Assembly (NCBI GenBank): GCA_964651335.1
Contig: CAZYVT010000110.1
Coordinates: forward strand, 1-8,140
Direction of reading: 5' to 3'
DNA: 8,140 nt
Origin: 2-02-FULL-66-14 sp964651335
Lineage (GTDB): Bacteria > Pseudomonadota > Gammaproteobacteria > Burkholderiales > SG8-39
In this document: positions 1 to 4,648 of the stretch, piece after piece
Layout of the letters: each line of letters opens with the position of its first letter
Position numbering within the stretch: the stretch's first letter is position 1
Program-made: the position numbers and the translations under genes
Notes under the pieces: generated by a model
Seen by the model: only the letters and a program-made list of their open reading frames with translations
What the model was told of the DNA's origin: nothing
Database searches by the model: none

Positions 1-88
1 GCCCACGTGGTGAAATTGGTAGACACGCTAGCTTGAGGGGCTAGTGGCCTAATCAGCCGTAGCAGTTCGAGTCTGCTCGTGGGCACCA
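1..88 (+). tRNA. tRNA-Leu, anticodon GAG
   Basis: This is a complete class II tRNA with encoded CCA. The acceptor stem pairs bases 1-7 with 78-84, followed by discriminator A85 and CCA at 86-88. The anticodon stem pairs 28-32 (ctagc) with 40-44 (gctag) around a 7-base loop in which 35-37 reads GAG, so it decodes the leucine codons CUC and CUU. A long variable arm (about 45-60, stem 46-48 with 56-58) is typical of tRNA-Leu. The T arm pairs 61-65 (agcag) with 73-77 (ctgct) around ttcgagt. The gene starts exactly at the window edge, so its promoter and upstream neighbour are not visible. From memory, secG usually lies upstream at this locus in Betaproteobacteria. No terminator follows before nuoA. 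Confidence 0.97.
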
Positions 89-128
89 ACCTAGATGCGA
101 GGGCAGTGATTAGCGACACTTGAAGCCG

Positions 129-485
129 ATGCTTGCGGAATACTTTCCGATCCTGCTGTTCCTCCTGGTTGGCGTCGTCGTCGGCGTGGCGCCGGTCGCG
201 CTCGGCGCGCTGCTCGGGCCGCACCGTCCGGACCCGGAAAAGCTCTCGCCCTACGAGTGCGGGTTCGAGGCCTTCGAGGACGCGCGCATGAAGTTCGACG
301 TCCGCTATTATCTGATCGCGATCCTGTTCATCTTGTTCGACCTCGAGATCGCGTTCCTCTTCCCCTGGGCCTCGGTCATCAACGAGATCGGCCTGTTCGG
401 CTTCGTGTCCATGATGCTGTTCCTCGCCATTCTCGTCGTCGGTTTCGTCTATGAATGGATGAAGGGGGCGCTGGAATGGGAGTAG
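129..485 (+). CDS. nuoA: NADH-quinone oxidoreductase subunit A (NuoA)
   Basis: This is a 118-residue membrane subunit of complex I, the bacterial counterpart of mitochondrial ND3. Three hydrophobic segments are visible at about residues 6-28, 59-80 and 89-109. The long loop between the first two carries the family hallmark SPYECGFEAFEDAR (40-53), including Cys44, which corresponds to the ND3 loop cysteine near the quinone channel. The second helix contains the conserved acidic FDLE (70-73). The ATG at 129 is chosen because the protein then begins MLAEYFP, which matches the usual start of the family. An in-frame TTG at 120 would add three residues (MKP), and a GAGGG at 99-103 sits rather far upstream of either start, so the start is not settled. 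The gene is first in the operon and overlaps nuoB by 10 bases. Confidence 0.96.
   Translation: MLAEYFPILLFLLVGVVVGVAPVALGALLGPHRPDPEKLSPYECGFEAFEDARMKFDVRYYLIAILFILFDLEIAFLFPWASVINEIGLFGFVSMMLFLAILVVGFVYEWMKGALEWE
462..468 (+). promoter_or_regulatory. Shine-Dalgarno for nuoB
   Basis: A purine run, AAGGGGG, lies inside the end of nuoA, 7 bases before the ATG at 476. It decides the nuoB start in favour of 476 over the in-frame ATG at 455, which lies upstream of the site and would add seven atypical residues. Confidence 0.7.
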
Positions 486-952
486 AGGGCGTCCTGAAGC
501 AGGGATTCGTCACCACCAGCGCCGACAAGTTGATCAACTGGACGCGCACCGGATCGATGTGGCCGATGACCTTCGGCCTTGCCTGCTGCGCGATCGAGAT
601 GATGCACGCGGGTGCGGCGCGCTACGATCTGGACCGCTTCGGCATCGTGTTCCGGCCGAGCCCGCGACAGTCCGACGTGATGATCGTCGCCGGAACGCTG
701 TGCAACAAGATGGCGCCGGCGCTGAGGAAGGTCTACGACCAGATGACGGAGCCGCGCTGGGTGATCTCGATGGGCTCGTGTGCCAACGGCGGCGGCTACT
801 ACCACTATTCGTATTCGGTGGTGCGCGGTTGCGACCGCATCGTTCCGGTGGACATCTACGTGCCGGGCTGCCCGCCGACCGCCGAGGCCCTGCTCTATGG
901 CCTGGTGCAGCTGCAGAACAAGATCAAGCGGACCAACACGATCGCGCGGTAA
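476..952 (+). CDS. nuoB: NADH-quinone oxidoreductase subunit B (NuoB), cluster N2 subunit
   Basis: This is a 158-residue peripheral-arm subunit (PSST/Nqo6 family) that carries [4Fe-4S] cluster N2, the last electron carrier before ubiquinone. All four N2 ligands are present: the tandem Cys37-Cys38 in FGLACCAIEM, Cys102 in GSCANGG and Cys132 in VPGCPPT. The family blocks RPSPRQSDVMIVAGT (60-74) and PRWVISMGSC (93-102) are intact, and the length is normal for Betaproteobacteria. An ATG at 455 would make it 165 residues, but 476 has the better ribosome site and gives the usual MGVEGVLKQGFVTT start. The first 10 bases overlap the end of nuoA, suggesting coupled translation. The stop codon TAA lies in the loop of a short GC hairpin (943-958). 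Confidence 0.97.
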   Translation: MGVEGVLKQGFVTTSADKLINWTRTGSMWPMTFGLACCAIEMMHAGAARYDLDRFGIVFRPSPRQSDVMIVAGTLCNKMAPALRKVYDQMTEPRWVISMGSCANGGGYYHYSYSVVRGCDRIVPVDIYVPGCPPTAEALLYGLVQLQNKIKRTNTIAR

Positions 953-958
953 CGCGCG
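943..958 (+). other. Possible RNA hairpin with GUAA tetraloop at the nuoB stop codon
   Basis: The sequence cgcgcg-gtaa-cgcgcg gives a perfect 6-bp GC stem closed by a GNRA-type tetraloop, and the loop holds the nuoB TAA stop (950-952). No T run follows, so it is not an intrinsic terminator. It sits in the only nuo intergenic gap longer than 7 bases, ahead of nuoC. It could be a chance product of GC-rich sequence, because the left arm encodes the conserved C-terminal Ile-Ala-Arg of NuoB. Confidence 0.35.
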
Positions 959-973
959 GCGCACACCGTACCG

Positions 974-1567
974 ATGACGCCCCGGCTGCAGCGACTGAGC
1001 GATGCGATCGAAAGGGTTCTGGGGCTGAAGCCCGTCGAGCGTCTCGGCGAACTGACCCTCGAAGTTAAGGCTGCCGACTACCGCGCGGTTGCGCAAACGC
1101 TGCGCGACCATGCGGAACTGAGGTTCGAGGAGCTGATCGACTTGTGCGGCGTCGACTATTCAACCTACGGCGACCAGCCGCGGGAGCGCGAGCGCTTCGC
1201 GGCGGTCCTGCACCTGGTCTCGGTGGAGCACAACTGGCGGCTGCGCCTGCGGACATTCTGCCCGGATGACGAGTTTCCTCTGCTTGCTTCGGTGATCGAA
1301 GTCTGGCCGAGCGTGAACTGGTTCGAGCGCGAGGCCTTCGACCTGTTCGGCATCGTCTTCGACGGCCATCCCGACCTGCGGCGGATTCTCACCGATTACG
1401 GGTTCGTCGGGCACCCGTTTCGCAAGGACTTTCCGATTTCCGGCACGGTCGAGATGCGCTACGACCCGGAGCAGAAGCGGGTCGTCTACCAGCCGGTCAC
1501 GATCGAACCGCGCGAGATCACGCCACGTATCGTGCGCGAAGAGCACTACGGTGAAGAGCGCGAGTAG
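974..1567 (+). CDS. nuoC: NADH-quinone oxidoreductase subunit C (NuoC)
   Basis: This is a 197-residue peripheral-arm subunit (30 kDa/Nqo5 family). It has no cofactor and braces NuoB, NuoD and NuoI in the connecting module. The family signature is clear in the second half: WFEREAFDLFGIVFDGHPDL at 116-135, then RRILTDYGF (136-144) and GHPFRKDFP (146-154), followed by the usual charged tail with YQPVTIEPREITPRIV (172-187). The ATG at 974 is the only reasonable start, since no in-frame start codon lies between it and the nuoB stop, but no Shine-Dalgarno is visible in the 21 bases before it. The gene is in the same reading frame as nuoB. It is separate from nuoD, unlike the fused nuoCD of E. coli, and its stop codon shares one base with the nuoD start. 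Confidence 0.96.
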   Translation: MTPRLQRLSDAIERVLGLKPVERLGELTLEVKAADYRAVAQTLRDHAELRFEELIDLCGVDYSTYGDQPRERERFAAVLHLVSVEHNWRLRLRTFCPDDEFPLLASVIEVWPSVNWFEREAFDLFGIVFDGHPDLRRILTDYGFVGHPFRKDFPISGTVEMRYDPEQKRVVYQPVTIEPREITPRIVREEHYGEERE

Positions 1568-2820
1568 TGGCCGAGATCCGCAACTACACCGTCAACTTTG
1601 GCCCGCAGCATCCGGCGGCACACGGCGTGTTGCGCCTGGTGCTCGAACTGGACGGCGAAGTCGTGCAGCGCGCCGATCCGCACATCGGTCTGCTGCATCG
1701 CGCAACCGAGAAGCTCGCCGAGTCGCGGACCTGGATCCAGTCGCTGCCGTACATGGACCGCCTCGACTACATCTCGATGATGTGCAGCGAGCACGCCTAC
1801 GTGATGGCGGTCGAGAAGCTGGCCGGGATCGAGGTGCCGATCCGCGCGCAGTACATCCGCGTGATGTTCGACGAAATCACGCGGATTCTGAATCATCTGC
1901 TGGGGCTCGGGACGCTCGGGCTCGACCTCGGCGCGATGACCGTGTTCCTGTACTGTTTCCGCGAGCGCGAGGACCTGCTCGACTGTTACGAAGCCGTGTC
2001 CGGGGCGCGCATGCATGCGGCGTACTATCGCCCGGGAGGCGTGTATCGCGATCTGCCGGACTCGATGCCGCAGTACCAGGCGCAGCACTCGCGCAATGCC
2101 CGCACCCTGGCCCAGATGAACGCCAACCGCCAGGGATCGCTGCTCGATTTCATCGAGGATTTTTCGCTTCGCTTCCCGAAGTGCGTGGACGACTACGAAA
2201 CGCTGCTCACGGAAAATCGCATCTGGAAGCAGCGCACGGTTGGAATCGGCGTCGTCTCTCCGGAACGCGCGCTGGCGCTCGGCTTCACCGGGCCGATGCT
2301 GCGCGGCTCGGGCATCGCCTGGGACCTGCGCAGGAAGCAGCCCTATGAAGTGTACGACCGGCTCGATTTCGACATCCCGCTCGGCAAGAACGGCGATACG
2401 TACGACCGTTATCTGGTGCGCGTCGAGGAGATGCGGCAGTCCAACCGGATCATCAGGCAATGCATCGACTGGCTGCGCAAGAACCCGGGTCCGGTAATCA
2501 CCGACAACTACAAGGTCGCGCCGCCGTCGCGGGTGGAAATGAAGGCGAACATGGAAGAGCTGATCCATCACTTCAAGCTCTTCACGGAGGGCATGCACGT
2601 GCCCGAAGGCGAGGCCTACGCCGCGGTCGAGGGCCCGAAGGGGGAGTTCGGCGTCTATTTCATCTCCGACGGAGCCAATAAGCCCTACCGCATGAAGTTG
2701 CGCTCGCCGGCGTTCACGCACCTCTCGGCAATGGACGAAATGTCGCGGGGACACATGCTTGCGGACGTGGTCGCGATCATCAGTACCCTGGACATCGTAT
2801 TCGGGGAGATCGACCGCTGA
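1567..2820 (+). CDS. nuoD: NADH-quinone oxidoreductase subunit D (NuoD), quinone-site subunit
   Basis: This is a 417-residue peripheral-arm subunit (49 kDa/Nqo4 family), related to the large subunit of NiFe hydrogenases. With NuoB it forms the ubiquinone head-group pocket next to cluster N2. The N-terminal block NFGPQHPAAHGVLRL (10-24) carries His19, and PYMDRLDY (61-68) carries Tyr68. By alignment from memory these correspond to the quinone-binding His59 and Tyr108 of bovine NDUFS2. Other conserved blocks are SGARMHAAYYRPGGVYRDLP (145-164), MLRGSGIAWDLR (244-255) and the C-terminal GHMLADVVAIISTLDIVFGE (395-414). The start is a GTG overlapping the last base of the nuoC TAG, with GAAGAG (1553-1558) 8 bases upstream. 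It gives MAEIRNYTVNFGPQHP, the standard N-terminus. It overlaps nuoE by one base. Confidence 0.97.
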   Translation: MAEIRNYTVNFGPQHPAAHGVLRLVLELDGEVVQRADPHIGLLHRATEKLAESRTWIQSLPYMDRLDYISMMCSEHAYVMAVEKLAGIEVPIRAQYIRVMFDEITRILNHLLGLGTLGLDLGAMTVFLYCFREREDLLDCYEAVSGARMHAAYYRPGGVYRDLPDSMPQYQAQHSRNARTLAQMNANRQGSLLDFIEDFSLRFPKCVDDYETLLTENRIWKQRTVGIGVVSPERALALGFTGPMLRGSGIAWDLRRKQPYEVYDRLDFDIPLGKNGDTYDRYLVRVEEMRQSNRIIRQCIDWLRKNPGPVITDNYKVAPPSRVEMKANMEELIHHFKLFTEGMHVPEGEAYAAVEGPKGEFGVYFISDGANKPYRMKLRSPAFTHLSAMDEMSRGHMLADVVAIISTLDIVFGEIDR

Positions 2821-3299
2821 TGCTGACCGCGGAGGCCCTGGCGAAAATCGACCGTGAAGTCGGCAAGTACCCCGCTAATCAGAAGCAGTCGGCGGTGATG
2901 GCGGCGCTGATCATCGCCCAGGACGAGAAGGGATGGTTGTCCACGGAGACCATGGACTTCGTGGCGCATACCCTCGGCATGGCGCCCGTGGCGGTGTACG
3001 AGGTGGCCACCTTCTACAACATGTACAACCTGCAGCCGACCGGAAAGTTCAAGCTCACGGTCTGCACCTGCCTGCCCTGCGGCCTGCAGGGCGCACTCGA
3101 TGCGGCGGACCACCTCAAGGAGCGGCTCGGAATCGACTTCGACGAGACCACGCCCGACGGGCTGTTCACGCTGAAGGAGGGCGAGTGCATGGGCGCCTGC
3201 GCGATGGCGCCGGTGCTGCTCGTCAACAACAAGAAGATGCACGATTATATGTCCAGAGAGAAGCTCGACGCGCTGGTGAACGAGCTGAGGAAGACATGA
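2820..3299 (+). CDS. nuoE: NADH-quinone oxidoreductase subunit E (NuoE), cluster N1a subunit
   Basis: This is a 159-residue subunit (24 kDa/Nqo2, thioredoxin-like [2Fe-2S] family) of the NADH-oxidising module, paired with NuoF. It has an N-terminal helical part (about 1-75, with the family motif VYEVATFYNMYN at 59-70) and a C-terminal ferredoxin-like part. The four N1a ligands are Cys82 and Cys87 (C-x4-C in VCTCLPCG) and Cys123 and Cys127 (C-x3-C in GECMGAC). Cys84 is an additional cysteine inside the first pair. The segment GACAMAPVLLVNN (125-137) has Ala-Met where I would expect Gly-Asp or similar, and I see no sign that this breaks the fold. The ATG shares its A with the nuoD TGA, and GGGGAG (2803-2808) is a plausible ribosome site. 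The end overlaps nuoF by four bases. Confidence 0.96.
   Translation: MLTAEALAKIDREVGKYPANQKQSAVMAALIIAQDEKGWLSTETMDFVAHTLGMAPVAVYEVATFYNMYNLQPTGKFKLTVCTCLPCGLQGALDAADHLKERLGIDFDETTPDGLFTLKEGECMGACAMAPVLLVNNKKMHDYMSREKLDALVNELRKT
3287..3293 (+). promoter_or_regulatory. Shine-Dalgarno for nuoF
   Basis: GAGGAAG within the end of nuoE lies 2 to 6 bases before the ATG at 3296, depending on the pairing register, and 8 to 12 before the in-frame ATG at 3302. It supports a start in this spot but does not fully separate the two. Confidence 0.55.
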
Positions 3300-4648
3300 C
3301 CATGCTCGACTACGGACCCGACGCGATCCTGATGCAGGGCCTCGACGGCAGCAACTGGCGGCTCGCCGATTACGAGCGGCGCGACGGCTACGCGGCGCTG
3401 AAGAAGATCCTTTCCGGGAAGGTCCCGCCGGAAAGCGTGATCGCAGAGGTGAAGAAATCCGCGCTGCGCGGCCGCGGCGGGGCCGGCTTTCCGACCGGGC
3501 TCAAGTGGTCGTTTATGCCGCGCCAGTTTCCCGGCGCGAAATATATGGTCTGCAACTCGGACGAAGGCGAGCCGGGCACGTGCAAGGACCGCGACATCCT
3601 GCGCTACAACCCGCACGCGGTGATCGAGGGAATGGCGATCGCCGGTTACGCGACCGGCTCGGGCGTCGGCTACAACTACATCCACGGCGAGATCTGGGAG
3701 CTCTACGAGCAGTTCGAGGACGCGCTCGAAGAGGCCCGCAGGGCCGGTTACCTCGGCAAGAATATCCTTGGCTCGGATTTTTCCTTCGAGCTGCACGCGC
3801 ACCCCGGATACGGCGCCTATATCTGCGGCGAGGAAACCGCGCTTCTCGACTCGCTCGAAGGGAAAAAAGGACAGCCGCGATTCAAGCCGCCGTTCCCGGC
3901 GAGCTTTGGCCTGTACGGCAAGCCGACCACCGTCAATAATACGGAAACCTTCGCCGCGGTGCCCTGGATCATCCGCAACGGCGGCGAGGCGTTTCTGCAG
4001 CTCGGCCGGCCGAACAACGGCGGCACCAAGATCTTCTCGGTCACCGGGCACGTCAATCGGCCGGGCAATTACGAGGTAAGGCTCGGGACTCCGTTCGCGA
4101 AGCTGCTCGAGATGGCGGGCGGGGTGCGCGCCGGGAACAAGCTCAAGGCGGTCATTCCCGGCGGTTCGAGCATGCCGGTGCTGCCGGCAGCGATCATGAT
4201 GGCGACCGACATGGACTATGACTCGATCGCCAAGGCGGGCTCGATGCTCGGCTCGGGCGCCGTGATCGTCATGGACCAGACCACCTGCATGGTGCGGGCG
4301 CTCGAGCGGCTGTCGTATTTCTACTTCGAGGAATCGTGCGGGCAGTGCACCCCCTGCCGCGAAGGCACGGGATGGCTTTACCGGGTCGTCAACCGCATCG
4401 AGACCGGCAAGGGCAGGCCGGAAGACCTCGCCCTGCTCGACAATGTCTCCGACAACATCGCCGGCCGCACGATCTGCGCTCTCGGCGACGCCGCGGCGCT
4501 GCCGGTGAAGAGCTTCATCCAGCATTTCCGCTCCGAATTCGAGTACCACATCGAACACAGGCGCTGCCTGGTGCGGGGCCCGGACAGCGAGCCGAAATGG
4601 GGGCGTGCCGGAGCGCACACACCGCACGCGATGCAGGAAGCGGCATGA
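3296..4648 (+). CDS. nuoF: NADH-quinone oxidoreductase subunit F (NuoF), NADH/FMN subunit
   Basis: This is a 450-residue catalytic subunit (51 kDa/Nqo1) that oxidises NADH, passes electrons to FMN and then to [4Fe-4S] cluster N3. The glycine-rich nucleotide site LRGRGGAGFPTG (57-68), the FMN-site block NSDEGEPGTCKDRD (87-100) and the first 51-kDa signature GYGAYICGEETALLDSLEG (171-189) are intact. The second signature ESCGQCTPCREG (346-357) supplies N3 ligands Cys348, Cys351 and Cys354, with Cys394 in TICALGD as the fourth. The start at 3296 (MTMLDYG) overlaps the nuoE stop as ATGA, and an ATG two codons later (3302) is the alternative. After HRRCLV (421-426) there is a tail of about 24 residues, rich in Gly, Ala, Pro and charged residues, that is longer than I expect in Betaproteobacteria. 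The tail's coding sequence carries the nuoG ribosome site. Confidence 0.97.
   Translation: MTMLDYGPDAILMQGLDGSNWRLADYERRDGYAALKKILSGKVPPESVIAEVKKSALRGRGGAGFPTGLKWSFMPRQFPGAKYMVCNSDEGEPGTCKDRDILRYNPHAVIEGMAIAGYATGSGVGYNYIHGEIWELYEQFEDALEEARRAGYLGKNILGSDFSFELHAHPGYGAYICGEETALLDSLEGKKGQPRFKPPFPASFGLYGKPTTVNNTETFAAVPWIIRNGGEAFLQLGRPNNGGTKIFSVTGHVNRPGNYEVRLGTPFAKLLEMAGGVRAGNKLKAVIPGGSSMPVLPAAIMMATDMDYDSIAKAGSMLGSGAVIVMDQTTCMVRALERLSYFYFEESCGQCTPCREGTGWLYRVVNRIETGKGRPEDLALLDNVSDNIAGRTICALGDAAALPVKSFIQHFRSEFEYHIEHRRCLVRGPDSEPKWGRAGAHTPHAMQEAA
4635..4640 (+). promoter_or_regulatory. Shine-Dalgarno for nuoG
   Basis: AGGAAG lies inside the last codons of nuoF, 4 bases before the ATG at 4645. It marks the nuoG start among the longer upstream open frame that runs through nuoF in another phase. 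Confidence 0.6.

Noticed and set aside
1..88. tRNA gene as an integration site for a mobile element
   Set aside because: No integrase, direct repeat of the tRNA 3' end or foreign-looking DNA occurs in the window, and the tRNA leads directly into core metabolic genes.
1546..2754. 402-codon minus-strand open frame opposite nuoD
   Set aside because: This is the same kind of GC-driven shadow, and the nuoD frame on the other strand is unmistakable.
2933..3295. Possible long N-terminal extension of nuoF reading back through nuoE
   Set aside because: The upstream part is an off-frame reading of nuoE. Family similarity begins at MTMLDYGPD, and a ribosome site lies just before 3296.
3862..3871. A6 run (gggaaaaaagga) in nuoF as a possible frameshift or error site
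   Set aside because: The nuoF frame continues with fully conserved sequence on both sides (LEGKKGQPRFKPPFP), so no frameshift is present or needed.
3245..4627. 460-codon minus-strand open frame opposite nuoF
   Set aside because: It is a shadow of nuoF codon usage, with low-complexity Arg/His/Ala-rich sequence, no motif and no convincing ribosome site.
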